A stretch of 64,000 nt of DNA, taken from assembly GCF_013002705.1 (NCBI RefSeq), contig NZ_JABEND010000005.1, positions 62,001-126,000 on the forward strand. The letters are read 5' to 3'. Every line of letters begins with the position of its first letter. The stretch's first letter is position 1. The notes beneath the pieces were generated by a model that was not told the DNA's origin, made no database searches, and worked only from the letters and a program-made list of their open reading frames with translations. The DNA is from Nakamurella aerolata. Its GTDB lineage: Bacteria; Actinomycetota; Actinomycetes; Mycobacteriales; Nakamurellaceae. The position numbers and the translations under genes were made by a program. Positions 16,329 through 25,313 of the stretch are shown piece by piece.

Positions 16329-18590
16329 CTATCGCGTCGGCTGCCCCGCGGGCGCCGACTGCCCCGCGCCCGGCGAATCCCCCGCCGGTGGTGACTGCCC
16401 CACTGGCTGTGACTGCCCCGCCGGTTGCTGACCGCCGGGTTGCGGCTGGCCCGGCACCTGCGGCGGCAGCAGCACGATCGCCACCGCCGCGGCCAGCAGC
16501 ACGGCCAGCGCGACGACCACCGCGATCCAGCGAGAGCGCTTGGCCGGGCCGGCCTGTCGATCCGGCTGGTCGGAGTCGTCGGCGGCTGCAGCCTTGTCAC
16601 CGGCCGACTGGCCGAACAGCTGCGCGAGCTGAGCGCGCGCCTGCTCCAGCGGCTCGGGTTCGGCTGCGTCCGCTGCCCCGACGACGCCGCGGCCAGGCCT
16701 GACCCGGCCAAGTTCGGGCGCTCCGGACGCCCGGCCCCCTGGTGCCCGCTGCCCGGGTGCCGGCTGCCACGGTGCCGGCTGCGCCTGACGCCCGCCCGCT
16801 GTCATCGGCCGCGCGGGCAGCGTTCCTCCCGGCAAAGAAGCAGACACAGCAGAACGCGAGGCGCCCGACGGCACCGCCGGTGGGGCGCCCGCCGACAACG
16901 GGGCAGCAGCACTCGAACGCGCGGCACTGTCGCCCGGCGACGGGGACGGTGAGGGTCGCGGCGATTCCCACGGCAGTGCTCGCTGCTGGCCCGGGGGCGT
17001 CGGCACGGGCTCGATCGGCGGCAACGCCGCCCCTGCGTCGGGCGCGTTCACTGCGCCCAACCGCTGCGCGTCACCCGACCGTTCACCCGCACCCAACCGC
17101 TGACCCTCACCCGCCCCGGCCGGCGGAACCGCACCCAACCGCTCACCCGCCCCCGACCGCTCACCCGCCCCGGCCGGCGGAACCGCACCCAACAGCTCAC
17201 CCGCACCCGACCGCTGACCTGCACGCACCGGCGGAACCGCACCCGGCAGCCGACCCGGACCAGCCGGCGGCGCCGCGCCCAACGGCTCGTCCCCGCCCGT
17301 CCGCTGCACCGAGCGGAAGTTCGGAACCGAATCGATCAGCCCACCCCCACCTCCGCCGACCGAACTCGCCCCGCCGGCGCCGGGAACGGAAGCGATCGGA
17401 GCGGCCTCAGGGGCGAACGGACTCGGCGCACCACCGGCGCCGTCGTGGCCGACCACCGCGCCGCCGGCCTGCACCGTCACCGCCTGCACCATCGCCGCGC
17501 CGTAGGCCACCGCGAGCTCGGGGTCCTCCTGGGTGACCGGCACCAGCGCGGTGCGGTCGGCGATCATCTTCGCCACCAGCGGAATGCGGCTGGACCCGCC
17601 CACCAGGTAGATCGCGCTGACCTCGGCACCGGACTCGGTGACGGTCCGGCGCAGGCTCGCCACCGTGCGGTTGAGCGCGGCGCGAATCAGGTTCTCCAGC
17701 TCGCCGCGGGTCAGCAGCAGATCGGAAAACGGTTCAGGCAAAGGGATCTCGGTCTGCGCGGCACGCGACAGCGTTTCTTTGCCGGCCCGCACGTCCTCCC
17801 GCAGACTGCGGGACGCCCGGCGGTCGGCGGCGGTCTGCGGCACGGCCATGGCCTGCCAGTAGCCGGGGTCGCGGGCGGCGATGTCGCGGCCGATCCGCTC
17901 CCAGATCAACTGGTCGAAATCAACACCGCCGACATCGGACAGGCCCCCCTCGGCGAGCACGGTGAGCCCGGAACCGGTGCTCTGCACAACGGCGGCGTCG
18001 AAGGTACCGCCGCCGAGGTCGTACACCGCCACCGCGTCGCCCTCGGGCAGCTCGTGGCCGGGAAGTGCCCGGAAGTTGGTGGCGGCGGCGATCGGCTCGG
18101 GGATCAGCACCAGCTCGTCCGGATCGGTCCACCCGGCGTCGGCCGCGGCCGCGCGCAGCACCCCGCGGCGGCGGCGCCCCCACTGCGCCGGGTGGGTGAG
18201 GTGCAGCCGGGCCGGCGGCCGCCCGTCCAGCATGGCCGCGGCGGCGGTCCGCACCCGCGCCAGCACCGCGGTGATCGCCTGCTGGACGGCGACGACGTCC
18301 GCGCCGAGTAGCAGCTCGACGTCGTCGATGCGGCGCTTGGGGTTCGGTTCGAACCGCTCGGGTGCCAGCCGGGCCAGCCGCTCGGCCTCCCGGCCGGTGG
18401 CCAGCGAACCGTCGTCGGCGAAGTAGACGGCCGACGGCATCATCCGCTGGCCGTCGAAGGCCACCACCCGCAACTCGGTGCCACCCAGCGCGGTGGGGGT
18501 CGCCAGCACCGCAGCGGTGTTGGAGGTGCCGAAGTCGACGCCGAGAACGGTGCCGGTGACCGGCTGTTCGGCGTCCGCAGCAGCGGAAAT
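16329..18590 (-). CDS. Membrane-anchored Hsp70-like ATPase without substrate-binding domain
   Basis: Actin-like ATPase of the Hsp70 family. Phosphate-1 is GVDFGTSNTA, phosphate-2 VYDLGGGTFD and adenosine motif YLVGGSSRIP. The DnaK substrate-binding domain is absent; instead there are about 300 residues of Pro/Gly/Ala/Arg-rich disorder with repeats such as GAGERSGAGERLGAVPPAG, one membrane helix (WIAVVVALAVLLAAAVAIVLL) and a Pro/Gln/Gly tail. The phosphate-1 motif lies upstream of the first ATG (18509) and no ATG, GTG or TTG exists between it and the in-frame stop near 18605; the best candidate is ATT at 18590 after AGGA. A start at 18509 would delete the motif. It lies 55 bases downstream of pspA, presumably in one operon. 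Confidence 0.8.
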   Translation of the reverse strand: MSAAADAEQPVTGTVLGVDFGTSNTAAVLATPTALGGTELRVVAFDGQRMMPSAVYFADDGSLATGREAERLARLAPERFEPNPKRRIDDVELLLGADVVAVQQAITAVLARVRTAAAAMLDGRPPARLHLTHPAQWGRRRRGVLRAAAADAGWTDPDELVLIPEPIAAATNFRALPGHELPEGDAVAVYDLGGGTFDAAVVQSTGSGLTVLAEGGLSDVGGVDFDQLIWERIGRDIAARDPGYWQAMAVPQTAADRRASRSLREDVRAGKETLSRAAQTEIPLPEPFSDLLLTRGELENLIRAALNRTVASLRRTVTESGAEVSAIYLVGGSSRIPLVAKMIADRTALVPVTQEDPELAVAYGAAMVQAVTVQAGGAVVGHDGAGGAPSPFAPEAAPIASVPGAGGASSVGGGGGGLIDSVPNFRSVQRTGGDEPLGAAPPAGPGRLPGAVPPVRAGQRSGAGELLGAVPPAGAGERSGAGERLGAVPPAGAGEGQRLGAGERSGDAQRLGAVNAPDAGAALPPIEPVPTPPGQQRALPWESPRPSPSPSPGDSAARSSAAAPLSAGAPPAVPSGASRSAVSASLPGGTLPARPMTAGGRQAQPAPWQPAPGQRAPGGRASGAPELGRVRPGRGVVGAADAAEPEPLEQARAQLAQLFGQSAGDKAAAADDSDQPDRQAGPAKRSRWIAVVVALAVLLAAAVAIVLLPPQVPGQPQPGGQQPAGQSQPVGQSPPAGDSPGAGQSAPAGQPTR

Positions 18591-18645
18591 GGTTGGGGTC
18601 CTGATCGATCAGCTCACGCCACGCCCGACCGCGTCGCCGTCCCGA

Positions 18646-19467
18646 TCAGCCCTGCTGGTTCGGCTGCGCGGCGGGCTTGGTGACGTTCGGGGTGGCGGCG
18701 CCGGCGGTGCCCTGGTCGATGGACCGTGGCTGCTGCGCCGACAACTCGGGGTGCAACTGCGAGCGCAGCTGCTCGAGCCGGGAGGCACCGGCCATGTCCA
18801 GCGTCGACTTCTGCACCTCCATCATGCGGCCCTCGACCGAGTTCTCGGCCAGCTCGGAGGCACCGAGCGCATTGGCGTAGCGGCGTTCGATCTTGTCCCG
18901 CACCTCGTCGAGCGACGGGGTGTTGCCCGGGGCCGTCATGCCCTGCATCTGCTGCATGGACGCCGAGATCTGCTCCTGCATCTTGGCCTGGTCCAGCTGC
19001 GACATCAGCCTGGTGCGCTCGGCCAGCTTGGTCTGCAGGTTGGTGGCGTTCTGCTCGACCGCCTTCTTGGCCTGCTCCGCGGCCTGCAGGGCCTGATCGT
19101 GCATGCCCTTGAGGTCTTCCATCTGCTGCTCGGCGGCGACCAGCTGGGTGGCGAAGGTGGTGGCGGTCTGCTCGTACTGGGTGGCCTTGTCGGTCTCGCC
19201 CTTGGCGCGGGCCTCGTCGGCCAGCACCAGCGCCTGCCGGGCCGAGGCCTGCAGCCGCTCGACGTCGCCCATCTGGCGGGTCAGCTTCATCTCCAGCTGG
19301 CGCTGGTTGCCGATGACGTTGGCGGCCTGCTGGCTGAGCGCGGCGTGCTGCCGTTGGGCGTCCTCGATCGCCTGCTGGATCTGCACCTTCGGATCGGCAT
19401 ACTCGTCGACCTTGGACGAGAACAGCGCCATCAGGTACTTCCAGGCTTTGACAAACGGGTTGGCCAT
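18646..19467 (-). CDS. pspA: PspA/IM30 family envelope-stress protein
   Basis: A 273-residue, almost entirely helical protein of the PspA/IM30/Vipp1 (ESCRT-III-like) family. It begins [21 protein letters not shown], has the [15 protein letters not shown] segment, long coiled coils (residues 25-190) and an Ala/Pro/Gln tail. Such proteins bind and stabilise stressed cytoplasmic membranes. The ATG is preceded by GAGAGGA. It leads a two-gene operon with the membrane-anchored Hsp70-like ATPase, which suggests the two act together on the membrane. Confidence 0.92.
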   Translation of the reverse strand: MANPFVKAWKYLMALFSSKVDEYADPKVQIQQAIEDAQRQHAALSQQAANVIGNQRQLEMKLTRQMGDVERLQASARQALVLADEARAKGETDKATQYEQTATTFATQLVAAEQQMEDLKGMHDQALQAAEQAKKAVEQNATNLQTKLAERTRLMSQLDQAKMQEQISASMQQMQGMTAPGNTPSLDEVRDKIERRYANALGASELAENSVEGRMMEVQKSTLDMAGASRLEQLRSQLHPELSAQQPRSIDQGTAGAATPNVTKPAAQPNQQG

Positions 19468-20000
19468 GTCTTTTCAAGTCCTCTCGGCAGCCCCGAACTC
19501 CGGCGAGCTCAGGAGACAGCATTCACCACCCGCTGACGGGTGTCCGCTGCAATACGGTTCCATGGTGTCAGGTAGCAGGCCCAGCTTCCACCCCGGGCCA
19601 GCGGTTTCGGGGAAACTTCGGGGAACTGGTCCGGGCTCACCCTGGCCGGTCGGGCCCGCCGGGGCCGTCCGGGCCGGGGGCCGTCCCGTTCGATCGGCTG
19701 GTCCCGCCCCGGTGCCGTCCCCGCTGCACGCTGCGTTCCGGCACTCCCGGCTCCCGCCCCGGCCTGCCGGACGCCGGTCACCACCGCTGCCCGTTGACCC
19801 GCGCCGGTCCCGCTGCGGCCGGGTTCGCGCTGCCGGGCTGCGCCGCCGGAGACCACCCTGACCTGCGCCCGATCGATACAGTGTCGTGTTGGGCCGGCTG
19901 GTTGGGCCGTCAGGTGGGGCCCGCAGATGGGGCGCTCGGGTTGGACCGTCCCGATACCAGCCAGCAACAGCACGCCGAAGAGAAGTCCGAGAGGGAACGC
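19468..20000. other. Divergent promoter region between pspA and VWA gene
   Basis: A 533-base GC-rich stretch separates the divergent pspA and solute-binding/VWA genes and must hold both promoters. I see no convincing reading frame with gene-like composition and no clear promoter boxes. A strong ribosome binding site (GAGAGGGA) ends the region before the ATG at 20001. Confidence 0.5.
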
Positions 20001-21977
20001 ATGGGCCGGCACGCCGCCTCCGAAAGCCGCCGCGGGATCGCTGCGTGGCCGTTGGTCGTGGTCGGCGTTGTGCTGATTCTGGCCGCAGCGACCGTGGTGT
20101 ACGTGCTGGCGGTCCGCGGCAGCGACAAGGCCGACGCCGCGCCCTGCTCAGGGTCGGCGCAACTCGGCGTGCTGGCCGGGCCGGGCAGCGCCCCGGCCGC
20201 CGGTGCGCTGGTGAAGGCCTACAACGCGACCAACCCCAATGCCAGATCCACCTGCATCACCGGCGCGGTGGTCGACGTTCCGGCCGGCAGCACCGCGGCC
20301 GAGGCGCTGGCCAAGGGCTGGACGACGGCGACCGGCAGCCCGGCGGTGTGGCTGACCGACGATCCGTCGCAGCTGACCGCGGTCGAGCAGCGGACACCCG
20401 CGCTGACCGCCGGCCGCGCCAAGGACCCGGTCGCCACCTCGCCGGTGCTGCTGGCCGCGCCGGCCGGTGCCGGCATCGAGAAGGTGGCCTGGAACTCGCT
20501 GCTTCCGGCCGGCTCCGGCGCACCGGCGATGACGGTGCCGAACCCTGCGACCAACCGGGCGTCGGCGTACGCGCTGGAGTCGGCGCTGGCGCCCGCATCG
20601 GGGACGCTCACCGCCGCCGGGGTGCGGGCGGCGCAACCGAAGCTTGCGGGCCTGCGGTCGGCCGCTGCCGCCGCCCCGGCCGACACCGCGGCCGCGCTGG
20701 CCAGCCTCACCGCCGGCGGTGCACAGCCGGCGCCCGTCCCGGTGACGGAGGCCGATCTGGCCACCTACAACACCGCGCACTCGCAGAGCCCGTTGACCGC
20801 CGTCTATCCGACCGGCCGCACCGCCGGCGACGCGATGTACGTGGTCCCCCTGGGCGGCGAGTGGGTCGATTCCACCCAGTCGGCCGCGGCGTCCGGGTTC
20901 GCCTCGTTCATCGAATCCGCGGCCGGCAAGAAGGCGCTCGCCGCCGCGCATTGGCGGGTGCCGGGCGGCCCGGCGACCACCGGCGTCGGCATCACCCCGT
21001 CCACCGAAGTGCAGGCGCTGCCGCCGGCCGCGCCGGATGTGGTCACCGCGCTGGCAGCGGCGATCGGGTACCCGGCGGACGGCGGTTCACCGTCGGCGAC
21101 CGCAGGGTCGTCGGCGGCGCCCGGCACCGGCGCAGCCAAGGCGCCCACTGCCGCCGCGACAACCGCGGCCACCAGCCCGGCCACCCCCAGCAGCACGCCC
21201 CCGCCGAGTGCGGCACCCACCAGCACGGCAGCCGACACCACGGCACCCGGCACCACGGCACCCGACACCGCGGCGTCCGGCACCGGCGGGGGCGCGACGG
21301 TCACCCCCCTGCCCCCGCAGACCGTCCCGGCCAAGCCCGCGCCGGCAAAACCGGCACCCGCAAAACCGTCACCGGCACCACCGGCCCCGGCCGAGCCCGC
21401 GACGATTCTGCTGCTCGACACCTCGAGCGCCTGGGACGTCACCGTTGACGGGCGGTCCCGCATGCAATGGCTGCAGGAGGCGGTGTCCGGCGCACTCAGC
21501 TCTGCCGGCAACCGGTCGGTCGGGCTGTGGACCACCAGCAGCCGGGACGACGCCGGCTACGCCGAGGTGGTTCCGGCCGGGCCGATGAACGATGCCGTCA
21601 ACGGAACTCAGCGCTCCACCGCGATCGGCACCGCGGTGGCCGAGCTGACCGCGGGCGGCGGGAACCGGACCTACGCCGCCGTGCCGGCGGCACTGCGCTG
21701 GTTGTCCGAGCATCCGGTGGACGGGCGGCCGCAGCGGGTGATCCTGGTGACGGCGAACACCGACAACACCCCGGACACCTCACGGGCCCAGGTGATAGCT
21801 GCGGTGCAGGAAGCCATTGCCGGACAACAGATCCGGCTCGACATTGTCGGCGTCGGCGAGAACGCACCCGACCAGGCGCTCACCGACCTTGCACAGGCCG
21901 GCGGCGGCAGCTACACCGACGTGCAGCAGACCCCGAACCTCGGTGGCGCGCTCACCGAGCTGGTCAACGCCACCTGA
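20001..21977 (+). CDS. Membrane-anchored solute-binding and VWA-domain protein
   Basis: A 658-residue exported protein. The start is the ATG after GAGAGGGA. An N-terminal membrane anchor (LVVVGVVLILAAATVVYVLAV) is followed by a region resembling an extracellular solute-binding domain (about residues 50-370), an Ala/Thr/Pro/Ser-rich linker with PAKPAPAKPAPAKPSPAPP-type repeats, and a C-terminal von Willebrand A-like domain starting ILLLDTSSAWD. The MIDAS motif DxSxS is degenerate (D-T-S-S-A), so metal binding may be altered. Similar two-domain proteins are common in Actinomycetota but of unknown function. It is transcribed away from pspA and ends at a strong hairpin. Confidence 0.78.
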   Translation: MGRHAASESRRGIAAWPLVVVGVVLILAAATVVYVLAVRGSDKADAAPCSGSAQLGVLAGPGSAPAAGALVKAYNATNPNARSTCITGAVVDVPAGSTAAEALAKGWTTATGSPAVWLTDDPSQLTAVEQRTPALTAGRAKDPVATSPVLLAAPAGAGIEKVAWNSLLPAGSGAPAMTVPNPATNRASAYALESALAPASGTLTAAGVRAAQPKLAGLRSAAAAAPADTAAALASLTAGGAQPAPVPVTEADLATYNTAHSQSPLTAVYPTGRTAGDAMYVVPLGGEWVDSTQSAAASGFASFIESAAGKKALAAAHWRVPGGPATTGVGITPSTEVQALPPAAPDVVTALAAAIGYPADGGSPSATAGSSAAPGTGAAKAPTAAATTAATSPATPSSTPPPSAAPTSTAADTTAPGTTAPDTAASGTGGGATVTPLPPQTVPAKPAPAKPAPAKPSPAPPAPAEPATILLLDTSSAWDVTVDGRSRMQWLQEAVSGALSSAGNRSVGLWTTSSRDDAGYAEVVPAGPMNDAVNGTQRSTAIGTAVAELTAGGGNRTYAAVPAALRWLSEHPVDGRPQRVILVTANTDNTPDTSRAQVIAAVQEAIAGQQIRLDIVGVGENAPDQALTDLAQAGGGSYTDVQQTPNLGGALTELVNAT

Positions 21978-22014
21978 CCGGGCCGGCCGACGCCGCGAGC
22001 GTTGGCCGGCCCGG
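21978..22014. terminator. Bidirectional terminator between VWA gene and eis
   Basis: Perfect 11-bp arms CCGGGCCGGCC and GGCCGGCCCGG separated by 15 bases fill the gap between two convergent genes; the inner GACGC/GCGTT can extend the stem. The location right after the stop codon of the VWA gene and before the stop of the eis-like gene fits a shared terminator. Confidence 0.65.
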
Positions 22015-22028
22015 CGGTGCGGCCTGGC

Positions 22029-23324
22029 TCAGAATTCGTCAGGGCACCACGGCGCGATCGGTGAGCCGAAGGCGGTGGCGGCAGCGGCAGCGGCACCCGC
22101 GGTGTGTTCGGCCACCCGACCGGCCCGGTGCAGGTCGAACAGCGACACCCCGCCGAGGTACGCGGTGCCGAGTTCCAGCACTGACAGCGACAGATCCGGT
22201 GCCGCCTTCGTCCTTGCGACGGTCGCATCGTCCGGCCCGCCGCGCAGCCGGTAGCGGCCGGAGTTGCCGGGCAGTTGCCGGTCGGCGACCTCAAGCACCA
22301 GGTCGATCTCGGTGGCATATCGCCTGGCCCGCAACGCCTCAGCCACGTCCACCAGCCGCACATAGATGTTGTCGGTGACCTCGGTGTGCACCGCTCTGGC
22401 GTCGGTCACCAGCAGCCGCAGCAGCTCATCGGTCGGGGCATTGCGGCGCACGAACTTCCGGGCAAGGTCGAGGTCGAGCAGGTAGCGCCACAGCCCGGCG
22501 TAGGCGGCGGCGTCCTGCCCGGCGAGCAGCCCGACGTGCACCTCGCCGTCCGGGCCGGACGAGCCGAAGCCTTCCTTGAAGCGGTAGGTGGCGTAGCCGT
22601 CGACGTCGCCGGAGGCGTTGTAGTGCAACACATAGCGCTGCTCGCCGGCGCCGCGGCGGGCCCACTCCGCGTCGAACAGCGTGAGCTCCCACCAGGCATC
22701 CGGACGATCCAGCTTGCCGGGCCGGTCGGTGACCATGGCGGCCTGCAGCGCGGCGGCGACCGGCTGGAACTGCTCAAGGGGCACCTCGGCGCAGGAGCCG
22801 GCCGTCGGCACACCCGGCAGGAATTGCAACGCCCTGGTGCTGCCGGAGAGCCTGGCCCTTGCGGCGGCCGGGCCGTACCCGAAGCGCCCGTAGATCAGTG
22901 CCTCGGAGGCCCACAGCGCGGCCAGCGGTTCACCAGCGGCAGCGACGTCCTCCAGTTGCCGCTGCATCATCGCGGTGAGCAGGCCGCGGCGCCGGTAGGC
23001 CGGTTGCACGGTGACGTTGGTGACGGCGGCGACGGGCACCTGTAGGCCGCCGGGGACGGTGATCTTGCGGGCGTACGACCCGGCGCTGGACACCCAGGAG
23101 CTGCCGACTTTGAAACCGATAAAACGTTTGGTGTCAACGACTTTCCGGTCGAGCTCGTCTCGTTCGGGGCGGTACTGCTCCTGGAATCCCCTCGCCACCG
23201 CCCGCTGGTACGCGGGAAAACCGGCCATGGTCAGCCGGGTCAGCTTCGGCTCGGTCAGGTGCGGCGCCGGGACCGCCGCCGGCTTGCTTCGGCTGGTGCG
23301 CTTCTTGTTCGCCATGACGTCCAT
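22029..23324 (-). CDS. eis: Eis-like GNAT N-acetyltransferase
   Basis: A 431-residue acetyltransferase of the Eis family. The GNAT fold carries the acetyl-CoA loop in VTVQPAYRRRGLLTAMM and the family motif ALIYGRFGYGPA; the second half contains the degenerate GNAT and SCP2-like domains, and the protein ends in WCPDEF with the C-terminal carboxylate that serves as catalytic base in Eis enzymes. Family members acetylate several amines of aminoglycosides or lysine side chains; the natural substrate here is unknown. The N-terminal 20 residues are basic and low-complexity. Confidence 0.88.
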   Translation of the reverse strand: MDVMANKKRTSRSKPAAVPAPHLTEPKLTRLTMAGFPAYQRAVARGFQEQYRPERDELDRKVVDTKRFIGFKVGSSWVSSAGSYARKITVPGGLQVPVAAVTNVTVQPAYRRRGLLTAMMQRQLEDVAAAGEPLAALWASEALIYGRFGYGPAAARARLSGSTRALQFLPGVPTAGSCAEVPLEQFQPVAAALQAAMVTDRPGKLDRPDAWWELTLFDAEWARRGAGEQRYVLHYNASGDVDGYATYRFKEGFGSSGPDGEVHVGLLAGQDAAAYAGLWRYLLDLDLARKFVRRNAPTDELLRLLVTDARAVHTEVTDNIYVRLVDVAEALRARRYATEIDLVLEVADRQLPGNSGRYRLRGGPDDATVARTKAAPDLSLSVLELGTAYLGGVSLFDLHRAGRVAEHTAGAAAAAATAFGSPIAPWCPDEF

Positions 23325-23377
23325 TGCACCCGATCGGCCGCCGCTGCCGCCACTCGGTTACCCGTTACCCGCACCGC

Positions 23378-24031
23378 TCAGCGGCGTACCCGGTCCAGCA
23401 GCGACGAAAACTCCACAGGATCGGCGAAGCCCTCGTCGCTGCCCCAATCCCGGTCCGCGGCGGCCAGCTGGCCGGCCGGACCACGATCGGCGGGTGCCTT
23501 GGCCCCCAGCAGCTGCGCGAAATCCGTTGCTGCCCTGGCGATCCGACTGCTCAGTCCGCCTTCCGCGGCGGTGTCGCCCCAGTCGGCGGTGGCGGCGAAC
23601 ACGCCTGTGGGTGCCGGCAGGGCGCCCAGGTAGCCGAACAGCGGGCGCAGCGCGTACTCCAGCACCAGGCTGTGCCTGGCCGAGCCGCCGGTGGCACCCA
23701 GCAGCACCGGCTTGCCGCGCAGCGACCGCGGCTCCAGCGCGTCGATGAACATCTTGAACAGCCCGGCGTACGACGAGGCGAACACCGGCGTCACCACGAT
23801 CACCCCGTCGGCGTCGACCACGGTGTCGATGGCCCGCTGCAGCTCGTCCGAGGCGAAGCCGGTCAGCATCCGGTCGGCCAGCGGGTGCGCCAGCTCGCGC
23901 AGCTCGATCACCCGCAGCTGCACATCTTCGCCGCCGAGCTGAGTGACCGTCGCATTCGCCAGCCGGTCGGCCAGCATCCTGGTCGACGACGGGGTGCTCA
24001 GCCCGGCGGAGATCACCGCGAGAGTGGTCAC
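23378..24031 (-). CDS. FMN reductase of the CE1759 (LLM duo) family
   Basis: A 217-residue flavodoxin-like NAD(P)H-dependent FMN reductase. It shows SAGLSTPSSTRMLAD near the N-terminus (FMN phosphate loop), VIVVTPVFASSYAGLFKMFID, and LLGATGGSARHSL. It overlaps the preceding flavin monooxygenase gene by four bases. Such pairs of a luciferase-like monooxygenase and its dedicated reductase are known as the CE1758/CE1759 duo in Corynebacterium; the reductase supplies reduced FMN. The substrate of the pair is unknown. Confidence 0.88.
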   Translation of the reverse strand: MTTLAVISAGLSTPSSTRMLADRLANATVTQLGGEDVQLRVIELRELAHPLADRMLTGFASDELQRAIDTVVDADGVIVVTPVFASSYAGLFKMFIDALEPRSLRGKPVLLGATGGSARHSLVLEYALRPLFGYLGALPAPTGVFAATADWGDTAAEGGLSSRIARAATDFAQLLGAKAPADRGPAGQLAAADRDWGSDEGFADPVEFSSLLDRVRR

Positions 24032-25248
24032 TTGCTCACCGCTTCCGAGTTCGTTTCCGTGCTGTTGGTGGTGTCGGTGTTGCTGTTGTCGGTGTTGCTG
24101 TTGTCGGTGCTGCTATTGCTGGTGCTGCTGGTCTCGGTGCCGTTGCCGCCGTTGGCCTTTGCGGCTTCCTCAGCCTTCTTGGCGGCCAGCATGGACGCGA
24201 AGGTGGGCGGGTTGTCCGGCACGTCCGCAGGGCGCAGCGCGGCAAACTCCTTGCGCAGCACCGGGACCACTTCCTCGCCCAAGATGTCCAGCTGCTCCAG
24301 CACCGTCTTCAGCGGCAGCCCGGCATGGTCCACCAGGAACAGCTGGCGCTGGTAGTCGCCGGCGTAGTCGCGGAACGACAGCGTGCGTTCGATCACCTCT
24401 TGCGGACTGCCGACGGTGAGCGGGGTCTGGGCCGCGAAGTCTTCCAGCGACGGACCGCCGCCGTAGACCGGGGCGTGGTCGAAGTACGGGCGGAACTCGC
24501 GGACGGCGTCCTGAGAGTTCTTGCGCATGAACACTTGTCCGCCGAGGCCGACGATGGCCTGGTCGGCGCGGCCGTGGCCGTAGTGCTCAAAACGCTTGCG
24601 GTACAACTCGATCATCCTGCGGGTGTGGCTGGTCGGCCAGAAGATGTTGTTGTGGAAGAAGCCGTCGCCGTAGTAGGCGGCCTGCTCGGCGATCTCCGGG
24701 CTGCGGATGCTGCCGTGCCAGACGAACGGCGGGATCCCGTCGAGCGGACGCGGCGCCAAGGTGAACGACTGCAGCGGGCTGCGGAACTTGCCCTGCCAGG
24801 TCACGTCTTCCTCGCGCCACAGCCGGCGCAGCAGGTCGTAGTTCTCGATGCTCAGCGGGATGCCGTCGCGGATGTCCTGGCCGAACCACGGGTACACCGG
24901 GCCGGTATTGCCGCGGCCCAGCATCAGGTCGACGCGGCCGTCGGCGATGTGCTGCAGCACGGAGAAGTCCTCGGCGAGCTTCACCGGGTCGTTGGTGGTG
25001 ATCAGCGTTGTCGAGGTGGACAGGATCAGCTTCTCGGTCTTGGCCGCCAGATAGCCGAGCGTCGTTGTCGGTGAGGACGGCACGAACGGCGGGTTGTGGT
25101 GCTCACCGGTGGCGAACACGTCAAGGCCCACCTCCTCGGCCTTCTCGGCGATGGCGAGCATCGCCTTGATCCGCTCGTGCTCGCTGGGGGTGCGGCCGTT
25201 GGTCGGGTCGGTGGTGACATCGCCGACGGAGAAAATCCCGAACTGCAT
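24028..25248 (-). CDS. LLM-class flavin-dependent monooxygenase (CE1758 family)
   Basis: A 406-residue luciferase-like oxidoreductase that uses reduced FMN from its downstream partner. The N-terminus MQFGIFSVGDV, the segment FATGEHHNPPFVPSSP and LMLGRGNTGPVYPWFG are characteristic. A good ribosome binding site (CAGGAGG) precedes the ATG. After the enzyme core (about residue 365) there is an odd tail of about 40 residues built of Ser, Thr, Asn, Asp repeats (TDNSNTDNSNTDTTNST), encoded by a 15-bp DNA repeat at about 24058-24130. A TTGACGCGTCAA palindrome lies 41 bases upstream of the start. Confidence 0.9.
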   Translation of the reverse strand: MQFGIFSVGDVTTDPTNGRTPSEHERIKAMLAIAEKAEEVGLDVFATGEHHNPPFVPSSPTTTLGYLAAKTEKLILSTSTTLITTNDPVKLAEDFSVLQHIADGRVDLMLGRGNTGPVYPWFGQDIRDGIPLSIENYDLLRRLWREEDVTWQGKFRSPLQSFTLAPRPLDGIPPFVWHGSIRSPEIAEQAAYYGDGFFHNNIFWPTSHTRRMIELYRKRFEHYGHGRADQAIVGLGGQVFMRKNSQDAVREFRPYFDHAPVYGGGPSLEDFAAQTPLTVGSPQEVIERTLSFRDYAGDYQRQLFLVDHAGLPLKTVLEQLDILGEEVVPVLRKEFAALRPADVPDNPPTFASMLAAKKAEEAAKANGGNGTETSSTSNSSTDNSNTDNSNTDTTNSTETNSEAVSK

Positions 25249-25288
25249 TGCTGCCTCCTGAGAGTTCCGGACCCGCCAACCGTTTTTG

Positions 25289-25300
25289 TTGACGCGTCAA
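25289..25300. promoter_or_regulatory. Palindromic operator TTGACGCGTCAA upstream of LLM duo
   Basis: A perfect 12-bp palindrome, AT-flanked, lies 41-52 bases before the start of the flavin monooxygenase gene, where a promoter is expected (its left half could also serve as a -35 box). This form is typical of MarR- or TetR-type operator sites. The binding regulator is not identified. Confidence 0.55.
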
Positions 25301-25313
25301 GTAACCCGTCTAA

